Made by a program: the position numbers and the translations under genes
Shown: positions 8,546 through 17,645 of the stretch, one piece after another
Layout: every line of letters begins with the position of its first letter
Numbering within the stretch: position 1 is the stretch's first letter
Assembly (NCBI GenBank): GCA_018242605.1
Contig: JAFEBP010000010.1
Coordinates: 1-53,008 of the forward strand
Source of the DNA: Planctomycetota bacterium
GTDB lineage: Bacteria > Planctomycetota > Phycisphaerae > Phycisphaerales > UBA1924
Direction of reading: 5' to 3'
DNA length: 53,008 bases
Notes under the pieces: model-generated
Told to the model about the DNA's origin: nothing
What the model saw: the letters and a program-made list of their open reading frames with translations, nothing else
The model's database searches: none

Positions 8546-10345
8546 ATGAACGACATTCGCCGCGTTCTGAATCAGGCCGCACGCAGACTGTGGATCACGG
8601 ACACGCTGCGCACCGTGACGATCATGCTCATCATCGGGCTGACGGGGTTGCTCGCTGCGCGCGTGGTGGAACGGATCTTCGGGTTTGCCTTCCCGTGGCG
8701 CACGGTGTTCTACGCCTCCGCCGCGGCGGTGATGGTGATCGCCATCGCGTGGTCGTACGTGGCACGCAAGCGGGCCATCGCGGTCGCGACGATCCTGGAT
8801 GAACGGGCGGGGCTGCGTGAGACGCTGAGCACCGCGCTGTACATGAGCCGGTCTGATGATCCCTGGGCCAAGGCGGTGCTCGAGACGGCGTTGGCGCGGG
8901 CCAAGACGGTGAAGGTGGGCGATGCGATCCCGATCGAGTCGCCGCGGCTGTGGCCGGTGCCGATCGCCGCGGGGCTGGCGTTCGCGCTGGTGTGGTACTT
9001 CTTCCCCGAGCTCGACGTGATGAAGGTCAAGGCGACCAAGGTGGCCCAGGAGCAGAAGGCCGCGGAGGTGGTGCAGGTCAAGACCGATCTTGAGCAGAAG
9101 CAGGACAAGATCAAGAAGGCGCTGGAGCAGGCCAAGGTCGAGTTCCTGGATCAGAAGGGCGACGACCCGGACGCCAAGGACAAGAAGCCCGAAGCCAACG
9201 ACCCCGACGCGATGCGTCGCGAGGCCGTGAAGCGGCTGACGGACCTGGCCGACAAGCTCGAGGCCCAGAAGGAGGGCGAGAAGGCGGCGCAGGCCGAGGC
9301 GATGAAGGAAGCGATGAAGCAGCTCAAGCAGCCCGGCGACGGGCCGCTCAACGAGTTCTCGCGCTCGCTCTCCCGCGGCGACTTCAACAAGGCCAACGAG
9401 CAGCTCAAGCAACTGCAGGAAAAGCTCGCCGACGCCAACACGTCTCCGCAGGAAAAGGCCAAGGCCAAGGAGCAGATGGAGAACCTCTCCAAGCAGCTCA
9501 AGAAGCTGGCCGACAACCAGGGCGAACTGGCCAAGCAGCTCCAGAACGCGGGCCTGGACAAGAAGACCGCCGAGGAGATGGCCAAGAACGCGATGAGCAA
9601 CAACCCCGAGGCCATGAAGAAGGCGCTCGAGCAGGCCAAGAACCTCTCCGAGGAACAGAAGAAGCAGTTGATGGAGATGGCCAAGGCCGCGCACAAGGCG
9701 GGCGAAGAAGCGGGCAAGATGGGCGAGTCGATGTCGAAGATGGCCCAGGGCATGACGCAGGAAGGGCTGCAGCAGGAGGGCCAGGAGGGCATGCAGGAGA
9801 TGTCCAAGGAACTCTCCCAGTCTGAGATGCTTCAGGAGGACATGCAGAACCTGGATGCCGCGCTCGATGAAGCCAAGTCGCAGTTGGCGGAACTGGGCAA
9901 CTGCCTGGGCGGCAAGTGCGACAAGCCCGGCCAGGGCGATGGCGAGGGCAAGGTCGGCGGCTGGAAGCCCGGCGAATCCCAAGGCAAGAAGGGCAGCGGC
10001 AGCGGCAACCCCGGCCAGTCCGAGGGCGCCCCCAGCCCCGAGGCGGTCGCGGCGGACTTCCAGCTCGAGAAGAAGAAGGCCAACACGCAGACCCAGGGCG
10101 GCCCGATCATCGGCACGCGCCTGGTGTACGGCGAGCAGGTCAAGGGCGAGTCGAGCGCTCAGTACTCCGACGCCGTCGAGGCCAGCACGAAGGAGGCCAC
10201 CGAGGCGGTGGAATCGATGCAGGTGCCCCGCGAGTATCACGACGCGGTGAAGCACTACTTTGGCACGCTGCAGGCCAAGGTGAAGAAGGAAGCGGCGCAG
10301 AAGCCCGCGGAGAAGCCCGCGGACAAGCCGGCCGAGAAGAAGTAA
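8546..10345 (+). CDS. DUF4175-like membrane protein with long Lys/Gln/Glu-rich coiled coil
   Basis: The 599-residue protein starts at ATG 8546 behind a strong AGGAGG (about 8533-8538). The N-terminus has two membrane segments (about 19-41 and 50-72) and a third near 140-158, separated by a region reading LDERAGLRETLSTALYMS. That part resembles the N-terminal layout of DUF4175-type proteins of planctomycetes. From about 165 to 460 the chain is an almost continuous charged coiled coil rich in Lys, Gln, Glu, Ala and Met, followed by a Gly/Ser/Pro-rich linker and a Lys/Pro/Ala/Glu repeat tail (AEKPADKPAEKK). A membrane-anchored structural or scaffolding role in the cell envelope is plausible, but no reaction can be assigned. 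The next gene begins 66 bp downstream on the same strand. Confidence 0.7.
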   Translation: MNDIRRVLNQAARRLWITDTLRTVTIMLIIGLTGLLAARVVERIFGFAFPWRTVFYASAAAVMVIAIAWSYVARKRAIAVATILDERAGLRETLSTALYMSRSDDPWAKAVLETALARAKTVKVGDAIPIESPRLWPVPIAAGLAFALVWYFFPELDVMKVKATKVAQEQKAAEVVQVKTDLEQKQDKIKKALEQAKVEFLDQKGDDPDAKDKKPEANDPDAMRREAVKRLTDLADKLEAQKEGEKAAQAEAMKEAMKQLKQPGDGPLNEFSRSLSRGDFNKANEQLKQLQEKLADANTSPQEKAKAKEQMENLSKQLKKLADNQGELAKQLQNAGLDKKTAEEMAKNAMSNNPEAMKKALEQAKNLSEEQKKQLMEMAKAAHKAGEEAGKMGESMSKMAQGMTQEGLQQEGQEGMQEMSKELSQSEMLQEDMQNLDAALDEAKSQLAELGNCLGGKCDKPGQGDGEGKVGGWKPGESQGKKGSGSGNPGQSEGAPSPEAVAADFQLEKKKANTQTQGGPIIGTRLVYGEQVKGESSAQYSDAVEASTKEATEAVESMQVPREYHDAVKHYFGTLQAKVKKEAAQKPAEKPADKPAEKK

Positions 10346-10411
10346 GAACAAAGCGCACTTGCACCTCACCGCTCCCGGCGCCCTAAGGTCTCTCTTCCAA
10401 GGGAGCGCCAC

Positions 10412-11335
10412 ATGCCAACGACCGAGGCCGTACCGACTGGTTTGGGTTGGTCCGAAGACACCTGGGGGTCGCTCCTGCGCGCGATCAAGGCGAAGAAATG
10501 CACGCCGTTCATCGGCGCTGGTGCGTGCGTGCCCTTCCTGCCCACGGGCAGAAAGATCGCCCAGCAGTGGGCGGATGAAGAGGGGTACCCGTTCGACGAC
10601 AAGACGAACCTGGTGAGGGTCGCCCAGTACCTGGCGGTCAAGTGCGGCGCGATGGACCCCAAGCTGCGGATCAAGGAGATCTTCGATACATTCAAGCAGC
10701 GGCCCGACTTCTCCTCGCCCTGCCAGGCGCACAGTCTGCTCGCGGACCTGAACCTGCCGGTGTACATCACCACCAACTACGACGATTACATGTTCGAGGC
10801 GCTGCGGCAGCGCAACCGCAAGCCGCGGCGGGACGTCTGCCGCTGGCGGGTCGATCGTCAACGCGATGCGCAGCCGGCGACGCCCATGCCGGAACCGACG
10901 GTGGATGAACCGCTGGTGTTCCACCTGCACGGCGTGCTCGACGACGACCAGTCGATGGTGCTGACCGAGGATGATTACCTCGAGTTCCTGATGAACGTCT
11001 CGGCCGATCCCGCACGCATCCCGCCGCGGATCGAGCGGGCGTTCACGGAATCAAAGCTGCTGTTCATGGGCTACAGCCTGGACGACATGAACTTCAAGGT
11101 GCTGTTCCGCAAGCTGGCGCTGTACATGCAGCGCAGCGGCGGGGCGCGGCACATCGCGGTGCAACTGGCCCCGACGCCCGGGGACAGCGCCCAGGAGTCC
11201 ATCGCCCGCGCCGAGCGACAGAGCCTGTATCTGCGCGACCAACTGAAGCAGAAGGATGTCGAGGTGTACTGGAGCACCTGCGAGCAGTTCGCCAAAGAAC
11301 TCCGCACACGCTGGGAGGCGGTGAAGAATGGCTGA
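10412..11335 (+). CDS. SIR2-like NADase-type effector protein
   Basis: This 307-residue protein has the conserved features of the SIR2_2/SIR2-like domain found in bacterial defence proteins: the nucleotide loop FIGAGAC (33-39), TTNYDDYMFEAL (120-131), the catalytic-His motif HLHGVLDD (171-178; His173), and MGYSLDDMNFK (219-229). These are the motifs expected for NAD+ binding and cleavage, and all are intact. No signal peptide or membrane segment is visible. GGGAG lies 7-8 bases before ATG 10412. The 3' end overlaps the next gene, a STAND NTPase, by 8 bp, so the two are almost certainly translated together. NAD+ depletion upon phage sensing is established for several SIR2-domain defence systems; that this one does so is inference. 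Confidence 0.87.
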   Translation: MPTTEAVPTGLGWSEDTWGSLLRAIKAKKCTPFIGAGACVPFLPTGRKIAQQWADEEGYPFDDKTNLVRVAQYLAVKCGAMDPKLRIKEIFDTFKQRPDFSSPCQAHSLLADLNLPVYITTNYDDYMFEALRQRNRKPRRDVCRWRVDRQRDAQPATPMPEPTVDEPLVFHLHGVLDDDQSMVLTEDDYLEFLMNVSADPARIPPRIERAFTESKLLFMGYSLDDMNFKVLFRKLALYMQRSGGARHIAVQLAPTPGDSAQESIARAERQSLYLRDQLKQKDVEVYWSTCEQFAKELRTRWEAVKNG

Positions 11336-14300
11336 AGCAGTTCAACAGCTCCCGTCGCAGATGGTGGAAGGCAAGCCGACGGCGGACCAGAGCCCGTATG
11401 TGGGGCCGCGGCCGTTCGAACGGGCCGACGCCTCGAAGTTCTTCGGGCGCGACGCGGAGGCCAACGCGCTCATCTCCCTCACACTCTCCCACCCGGCGGT
11501 GCTCCTGTTCGCGCAGTCCGGCGCGGGCAAGACGTCGATGATCAACGCGCAGGTGGTGCCGGTGCTGGAAGAGCGGGGCTGCCGCGTGCTGGCGAACATG
11601 CGGGTGAGCGGCTCGGGGACCCACCGGGCAGGCGCCAATCACTTCATCGCCAACGCGATTGACCACGCGTGGAGTGAGCTGCCGAAGGACGGTTCACTCC
11701 CGGACCGGGCCGGGCTGATGACGCTCGCGGAGTTTCTGGCGGCGCTGCCGCCCGCCACGGACGAGGACGGGCTGCCCGCGCCGAGCGTGCTGATCTTCGA
11801 TCAGTTCGAGGAGATCTTCACGTGGGACCAGGACAAGTGGCGCGAGCGGGAGGGCTTCTTCCGGGAAGTGGGCGACGCGCTCGACGCCGACAAGCTGCTG
11901 CGGGTCATCTTCGCGATGCGTGAGGAGTACATCGCCGAACTCGCCCCGTACCTGCACCTGCTGCCCGAGCGGCTGCGGACCGTGCAGCGGCTGGAGCGGC
12001 TGCGCGAGGGCGCGGCGATGGAAGCGGTCAATCGTCCCCTGGAGGGCACGGGCATCCGCTTTGCGCCCGGGGTGGCCGAGAGCCTGGTGCAGAACCTGCT
12101 GCGGGTGCCGATCAAGTCGGCGACGGGGACAACGGACGTATCCGGCGAGTTCGTGGAACCGGTGCAGTTGCAGGTGGTCTGTAGAAAGCTGTGGGAGAAG
12201 CGTCCCGAGGGAGTCACAGAGATCACCGGCCAGCTTTTCAGGGAGTTCGGCGACCCTGACACCGCGCTGATCGCGTACTACGAAGAGGCGCTGGAAAGAG
12301 CGTCCGCGGTGAGCGGGGTTTCGTTCCCCACCCTGCGGAACTGGTTCACCGAGAAGCTCATCACCCGCGACGGCACGCGCGGGACGGTGTTCCAGGAAGC
12401 GGCGGACACGGCGGGGCTGGCGAATACCGCCGTGGCGGAACTGGAGCGCCTGCGCCTGGTACGGGCCGAGGTGCGGGGCGGGGCCCGCTGGATCGAACTA
12501 ACGCACGACCGGTTCATCGGCCCGATCCGCGAATCCAACAAGAAATGGAAGCGGGAACTGGAGCAGAAGAACTCGCTGGGACGGTTGTGGGAGCAGAAGG
12601 CCGCGGCGTGGGCGCAGGCGAGGGATTCGGACGCCCAGCCCACCGACCTGGAGAAACTCCTCGTCGGGCGTGCGGACGAGATCAACGCGGTGGAGCAATG
12701 GCTCGCGAGCCCCGTGGCGACGGCGTTGGGGCACTCCTCGGTGCTCGATGAGTACGTGCAGGCATGCCGGGTGTTCGCGGAGCGCCGGAAGTTCTACATG
12801 GCCGTCGGGGTGGCGGCGATGGCGGTGATGTTCGCGGGCATGGCGATCTTCGCGCTCTACAGCGCGAACACGGCACGCACGGAAGCGATCAAGGCGAACA
12901 AAGCGGCCGAGGAGTCGACGCGGCTGGCCCGTGAAGCGGCCGCCGCGACGCTCGTGGCGTTGCGGGAGGAACGCGGGAAACTCGCTCAGCAGACCGCCCG
13001 CGAGAACGGGCGTGAGTTCGACGCGCTGGTCTACGGGATTCAGGCGGTCGCGGATGGCGACGTCGGCGTCGCTCCCACCGAGGCCGTGAAGGGGCTCATC
13101 GCCGGGCTCAACGCGGTCGACACCTGGACCTGGATACGAGGCATCGAGGACCCCGCGCGCAAGATACTGCTATCGAGGGACGGCTCGCGCGCCCTGGTGC
13201 TCTCCGGCTCGCTCGCCACGGCGGCGGACGCCAGGACCGGCGAGACGCTCTGGCGCAAGACCTCCGAGCTCGGGAACTGGCAGGACGCCGCGTTCGTCGG
13301 TGGCGGCGCCCGCGTCGCGCTCATACAGGCGCCCGGAAGGACCTTTGGGAACAATGCGAATCAGATGGTTCAGTGGAGCCCACCGGAAGCAAGCGGAGGT
13401 CTCGCGATCTTTGACGCCAAGACGGGGGCCTCCCTCGAGGACGCCTCGAACCAGTTCGCGCGGCGCGATGTCGCCTTCTGCAGCGACGATCGGTTCGCGA
13501 CCGTCCGCTGGGGGAACGGCGGCACGGGCGTGTATGAACTGGCGACCGGCACCTGCGTCGTGAGCGTGACCGACCAGGTGCAGGACATCGTGACCACCGC
13601 CGACGGTCGGTTCGCGGGGGTCATCAGCCGGTCCGGGACATTGCGGTTGGCCGACTTTCAGAAGAAGGTGGTGACCGCAACATTTGAGCACCAGCCGCGG
13701 CGCACTGACTCAGACTTTGCGGCGGCGACCACATGGCAATCGGTCGCCATTTCGAGCGATGGGTCGCGGCTGGCGGCCATCACCAGGCCTTCCGAGCGCA
13801 CGGCCTCCTCGACCGTGATCGTGTTCGGCAAGGACCCCGCCGGATCGACGAACCGCGAGTTCAGCCTGGGTCGGGCTGTAATCCTCGCGTCGTCCTGGGT
13901 CGGGGACACCTTCTGCGTGGTGGGCGACCTCCAGCAGAAGGACCTGGGCAACGCGATGATGCCCGCCGTCAGGTTTTACAGGATGCCCGACGCGGTCCTG
14001 GAGAAGGAAACGGAGACCATCTGGCCGGAGGGCGCGCACGTGACGCCGGAGGGCCGGATCGTCGTGTACGGCGCGGGCAACGAGGTCGGCGGGGCCGCTG
14101 TCGCCATGATCGACGTCGCCGGGCAGAAAATCGACGTATTCCAGGCCACCAACGGCGGTCGCATGCTGGACTCGACCACGGACGCGTCCGGCAAGTCGTT
14201 GATGTGCGTGCACAGTCAGAAGGGGATCTACGTTGCGCAGGACTGGCGGGGCGATCCGCAGTACCGCGGCGGCGGGTACCAGTCAAACCTCGAAGCACTC

Positions 14301-14402
14301 TCGCCCCAGGAACTGCTCGACCTGGCGTGCAAGCGGATCCGCTACCAGCCCGAGATTCAGCTCGTCAGCAAGTACTGCCCGCCGGTTTCGCCGGGGCGGT
14401 GA
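11328..14402 (+). CDS. STAND NTPase with transmembrane segment and C-terminal beta-propeller
   Basis: The protein has 1024 residues. Residues 24-44 (YVGPRPF...FFGRDAEA) form the usual lead into an nSTAND1-type NTPase domain. Walker A is AQSGAGKTS (62-70), Walker B is VLIFDQFEE (154-162), and a sensor-like Arg occurs in FAMREEYIAEL (195-205). A winged-helix-like region follows to about 420. A single membrane segment lies near 488-510 (AVGVAAMAVMFAGMAIFAL), then a coiled-coil Ala/Glu-rich stalk, then a divergent WD40-like beta-propeller (about 600-980), and a closing motif SPQELLDLACKRI seen in related proteins. STAND proteins oligomerise on ligand binding, and the propeller is the likely sensor. 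It overlaps the SIR2 gene by 8 bp, which suggests that it controls that effector. Confidence 0.85.
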   Translation: MAEAVQQLPSQMVEGKPTADQSPYVGPRPFERADASKFFGRDAEANALISLTLSHPAVLLFAQSGAGKTSMINAQVVPVLEERGCRVLANMRVSGSGTHRAGANHFIANAIDHAWSELPKDGSLPDRAGLMTLAEFLAALPPATDEDGLPAPSVLIFDQFEEIFTWDQDKWREREGFFREVGDALDADKLLRVIFAMREEYIAELAPYLHLLPERLRTVQRLERLREGAAMEAVNRPLEGTGIRFAPGVAESLVQNLLRVPIKSATGTTDVSGEFVEPVQLQVVCRKLWEKRPEGVTEITGQLFREFGDPDTALIAYYEEALERASAVSGVSFPTLRNWFTEKLITRDGTRGTVFQEAADTAGLANTAVAELERLRLVRAEVRGGARWIELTHDRFIGPIRESNKKWKRELEQKNSLGRLWEQKAAAWAQARDSDAQPTDLEKLLVGRADEINAVEQWLASPVATALGHSSVLDEYVQACRVFAERRKFYMAVGVAAMAVMFAGMAIFALYSANTARTEAIKANKAAEESTRLAREAAAATLVALREERGKLAQQTARENGREFDALVYGIQAVADGDVGVAPTEAVKGLIAGLNAVDTWTWIRGIEDPARKILLSRDGSRALVLSGSLATAADARTGETLWRKTSELGNWQDAAFVGGGARVALIQAPGRTFGNNANQMVQWSPPEASGGLAIFDAKTGASLEDASNQFARRDVAFCSDDRFATVRWGNGGTGVYELATGTCVVSVTDQVQDIVTTADGRFAGVISRSGTLRLADFQKKVVTATFEHQPRRTDSDFAAATTWQSVAISSDGSRLAAITRPSERTASSTVIVFGKDPAGSTNREFSLGRAVILASSWVGDTFCVVGDLQQKDLGNAMMPAVRFYRMPDAVLEKETETIWPEGAHVTPEGRIVVYGAGNEVGGAAVAMIDVAGQKIDVFQATNGGRMLDSTTDASGKSLMCVHSQKGIYVAQDWRGDPQYRGGGYQSNLEALSPQELLDLACKRIRYQPEIQLVSKYCPPVSPGR

Positions 14403-14539
14403 ACCGCTGTCACGCGCTCAAACAGCGGTGTCACGGTCCGCCCTCCCGGGCATCCAACCGTGGATTGAACACCGCACCATCCAATCGCGTTGCGATACGT
14501 ACGCTTAGGTCACGCCGCGGCGGCGCGTCGCACTGCACC

Positions 14540-16630
14540 ATGCCCACGCACACGATCAACCTGGCGCACTCCCCCCACCTCTCTTGCAGCGAATGGCTGC
14601 TCACCAACGGCCTGGGCGGATTCGCGCAGGGCACGGCGTGCGGGATCCCCGACCGTCGCTACCACGCGTGGCTGATCGCCGCGACCAAGCCGCCGGTGGG
14701 GCGCGTCGTGGCGCTGCACTCGTGCGTCGAGTGGATTGTGATCGATCGTGAGGGCGTGCGGGAGCGTTTGTGCCTCTCGTCGTACCGGTTCGGCGGCGGC
14801 TCGATCGGACCGGCCGCGCCCGGTGTCTCAACGTTCACGCGCGGCACGAACAGTTGCGTGTGGGAGTGGCATTTCCCCCAGCACGACATCACCGTCGCCC
14901 GCGAACTGACACTTCACCACCAGCGCAACGCCGCGAGCATCCGCTACACGATCAACTCGCCGCGTCTCGCGGCGGGTTTGGAGGTACGACCGTTCACGCC
15001 GATGCGGGATTTCCATCATCTCTCCCGCCAGCTCGCGGGCTCGCCGCACGCCGAACAGTTGGACCCGCTCGTGCTCTCCCGCGACGGGCTGTTCCTGCGG
15101 ATTTACGGCCGCTGCGGGCACCCCGTCAACGCCGCGGCGAACTTCCGGCAGGATCCGCAGTGGTGGCACAACTTTGAATACGCCAGTGACCTGGCCCGCG
15201 GGCAGGAGGGGCACGAGGACCTGTTCAGCCCGGGCATCTTCTCGATGCCCGCGCGTCAGGGCTCGTTCGCCATGACGCTGGAGTGCTCCGCGGCGGCCAC
15301 CGCCGATGAATCCGCGCCCCAAGACAGCGGCGCCGAGGAATATGCGCTCGCCCGCGAGCAGGAGGCGACGCACGCCCGCGCCACCGCGGGGATCGCGGCC
15401 GATCACCCCCACGCCGCGACGATCTCGGCGTGCGTGTACGCCGCGGACCAGTTCGTGGTGCGCCGGAACGGGGCTGATGACACCGGCAAGCCGCGTGCGT
15501 CCACGTCCGTCATCGCGGGCTACCCGTGGTTCAGCGACTGGGGGCGTGACACGTGCATCTCGCTGCGGGGCCTGATGCTCACTACCGGCCGCCTCGACGA
15601 GGCCCGCCGGACGCTCGAAGCGTTTGCGGAACTGCGCGAGGGCGGGCTCATCCCCAACTGCTTCGACAACGGCTCGGGCTCGCCGGAGTACAACACGGCC
15701 GACGCGAGCCTGTGGTATCTGATCGCCGCGGCGGACTACGCGCGGGCCGCCAACGAGAAGATCGACGGCCTGATCCTGGGCGCGTGCCTGGACATCATCA
15801 AGGCCTACCGCGACGGCACGGCCTTCGGCATCGGCATGGATCCTTCCGACGGCCTGATCACCGCCGGCACGCCGGGCACGCAGCTGACCTGGATGGACGC
15901 CAAGCGCGACGGCGTGGTATTCACGCCCCGGCACGGCAAACCCGTGGAACTCAGCGCGCTTTGGTACGCTGGGCTGCTCGAGGTGGCATCGCTGCTGCCG
16001 GAGTGGTACCTGGATTCGGCGCGTCAACTGCCCGAACTGGCCAAGTGGGTGGGCCGCAACTTCGCCTCGGCGTTCTGGAACGAGAAGGGCCGCTGCCTCT
16101 ACGACTGCCTCACGCCCCGCATCGCGGACGGCGTGGTGGTGGCGTGGGAACCGCAGGCGGACATCCGCCCCAACCAGATCTTCGCGGTGAGCCTGCCGCA
16201 CAGCCCGCTGTCGAAGGATCAACGCCGGGGCGTGCTGGAGTGCGTGCGCAAGAATCTATTGACGCCCATGGGCCTGCGGACGCTCGCCCCCGGCACGTGC
16301 GGGTACTGCTCTCGGTACGAGGGAAGTCTGTTCGAGCGGGATCGGGCGTACCACAACGGCACGGTCTGGCCGTGGCTGCTGGGGGCGTACGCCGAGGCGT
16401 TCATGCGGCACAGCGAATTCAACGCGCCTTCTCGCGATGAAGCCCGGGACGTCCTCGAACCGCTCGCACGCGAACTGCTTGGCGTGCGAGATTCCGCCGG
16501 CCCCATACTGCAACTGGCGGAGATCTACGATGCCGACGAGCCGCGGCGGCCCCAGGGCTGCCCGGCGCAGGCGTGGTCGGTCGCTGAGTTGCTGCGGGTG
16601 CTGGTGATGACGTATGCATCGAGGGAATGA
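14540..16630 (+). CDS. Glycogen debranching enzyme (amylo-alpha-1,6-glucosidase family)
   Basis: The protein is 696 residues from ATG 14540. This start is preferred because the family's N-terminal motif WLLTNGLGGFAQGTACG, with RRYHAWLIA after it, begins about 15 residues in. The frame is open further upstream only as an alternative reading of the STAND gene. The N-terminal half is the bacterial/archaeal GDE_N domain. The C-terminal half is the (alpha/alpha)6 GDE_C domain with YPWFSDWGRDTCISL (near 325-340), GLIPNCFDNG, YNTADASLWYL, and YHNGTVWPWL near the end. It should hydrolyse alpha-1,6 branch points of glycogen in the cytosol. Its last 17 bases overlap the next gene. No other glycogen gene lies nearby. 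Confidence 0.93.
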   Translation: MPTHTINLAHSPHLSCSEWLLTNGLGGFAQGTACGIPDRRYHAWLIAATKPPVGRVVALHSCVEWIVIDREGVRERLCLSSYRFGGGSIGPAAPGVSTFTRGTNSCVWEWHFPQHDITVARELTLHHQRNAASIRYTINSPRLAAGLEVRPFTPMRDFHHLSRQLAGSPHAEQLDPLVLSRDGLFLRIYGRCGHPVNAAANFRQDPQWWHNFEYASDLARGQEGHEDLFSPGIFSMPARQGSFAMTLECSAAATADESAPQDSGAEEYALAREQEATHARATAGIAADHPHAATISACVYAADQFVVRRNGADDTGKPRASTSVIAGYPWFSDWGRDTCISLRGLMLTTGRLDEARRTLEAFAELREGGLIPNCFDNGSGSPEYNTADASLWYLIAAADYARAANEKIDGLILGACLDIIKAYRDGTAFGIGMDPSDGLITAGTPGTQLTWMDAKRDGVVFTPRHGKPVELSALWYAGLLEVASLLPEWYLDSARQLPELAKWVGRNFASAFWNEKGRCLYDCLTPRIADGVVVAWEPQADIRPNQIFAVSLPHSPLSKDQRRGVLECVRKNLLTPMGLRTLAPGTCGYCSRYEGSLFERDRAYHNGTVWPWLLGAYAEAFMRHSEFNAPSRDEARDVLEPLARELLGVRDSAGPILQLAEIYDADEPRRPQGCPAQAWSVAELLRVLVMTYASRE

Positions 16631-17534
16631 GGCCAACGAGACTGAACGGGAACGATTCCGGCCCGGGTGGCGCCGGATCTCCGCTGTGCTTGCGCTGTTC
16701 GCGTGCTTTCTGTCGCCGGCCTCGTGCGAGCGTGCGCCGGCACGCACCGTGGCCCCCGATCAGCCGAGGATCGTGGCGTTCAGCCCGGCGGTGGGGATCA
16801 TTCTCAGCGACCTGGGGTACGCGGATCGGATCGTGGGCCGGCACGGATTTGATGATTTTCTGCCGCGAGAGATTCCGGCGTGCGGCGACCAGGGCGGCAT
16901 TGATTACGAGCGGCTGATCAACATGTCGCCGACGCTGATGTTCACTCAGTGGGGCCTCAAGGGCACGCCGGACCGTCTCACGGAGATTGCCACCAAAGGG
17001 CACTGGCGGTTGCAGGATGTCACGTTGCTCTCGCTGGATGACATCGCCAGGGCCGCGGGTGACATTGACGCGGCGGTCTGCGGTTCATCCGAGCCCTCGG
17101 CGCAGCTCAAGGCGCTGCGTGAACGCATGAACGCCGCGTGGGCGCGGCGTGCCGGCCTTGAAAACGTCGGGCGTGTGCTGCTGCTTGGGAATGTCAACCC
17201 TCCCGCGGCGTTCGGTCCGGGCTCGTGCCATCATGACATCCTGTTGCGCCTGGGCGCGGTGCCGGCAATTCAGACCGGCGCGGCCTGGATCACGCTTGAC
17301 TTTGAGGACATCCGGACGCTCGCCCCCGACGCCATCGTGCTCGTCGAGCCGCGCATGCAGGACGCCGCCCCCACCACCGCTCGCGCCGCGCTGGGGGCGA
17401 TCGCCGAGGTTGACACCCCGGCGAAGAAGCGAGGCCGCTTCGCCCTGATCGACGATCCCAAGTCGCAGATCCCCAGCACCTCGATGATCGAGTTCGCCGA
17501 TGCGCTCGCCCGCACGCTTGAGGCGTGGAAGTAG
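16614..17534 (+). CDS. BtuF-like periplasmic substrate-binding protein (probable lipoprotein)
   Basis: This 306-residue protein starts at ATG 16614 inside the debranching-enzyme gene (17 bp overlap). Residues 20-38 form a signal sequence ending in SPASC, a non-ideal lipobox with Cys38. The mature part begins RIVAFSPAVGIILSDLGYADRIVG and contains ACGDQGGIDYERLINMSPTLMF, matching the helical-backbone metal/cobalamin receptor fold (Peripla_BP_2) of BtuF- or haem-type ABC importers. No permease or ATPase gene is adjacent, so it is either an orphan receptor or partners with a remote transporter. The ligand cannot be told from sequence; cobalamin, haem or ferric siderophore are all possible. Confidence 0.75.
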   Translation: MHRGNEANETERERFRPGWRRISAVLALFACFLSPASCERAPARTVAPDQPRIVAFSPAVGIILSDLGYADRIVGRHGFDDFLPREIPACGDQGGIDYERLINMSPTLMFTQWGLKGTPDRLTEIATKGHWRLQDVTLLSLDDIARAAGDIDAAVCGSSEPSAQLKALRERMNAAWARRAGLENVGRVLLLGNVNPPAAFGPGSCHHDILLRLGAVPAIQTGAAWITLDFEDIRTLAPDAIVLVEPRMQDAAPTTARAALGAIAEVDTPAKKRGRFALIDDPKSQIPSTSMIEFADALARTLEAWK

Positions 17535-17645
17535 GACCCCCGCGTCGCTCCCGACGCGTTAGCGCAGCGTACGTGACCACCGATCGCCTTCCCGCGAGTC
17601 CACCGTCGTGATACGCTCGCCCGTGCATACACCGGAGCGAACGCG

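Noticed and set aside
8531..10930. Very long open frame on the minus strand opposite the coiled-coil gene
   Set aside because: Its Leu/Arg/His/Gly-rich composition is the antisense image of GC-rich Lys/Glu/Gln codons; the plus strand has RBS, membrane segments and consistent coding bias.
13733..14539. Upstream extension of the debranching-enzyme frame
   Set aside because: It reads through the STAND gene in another frame with Arg/Gly-rich noise; family similarity starts only at 14540.
14828..16222. 464-codon minus-strand frame inside the debranching-enzyme gene
   Set aside because: Antisense shadow without motifs; the plus-strand protein is a clear family member.
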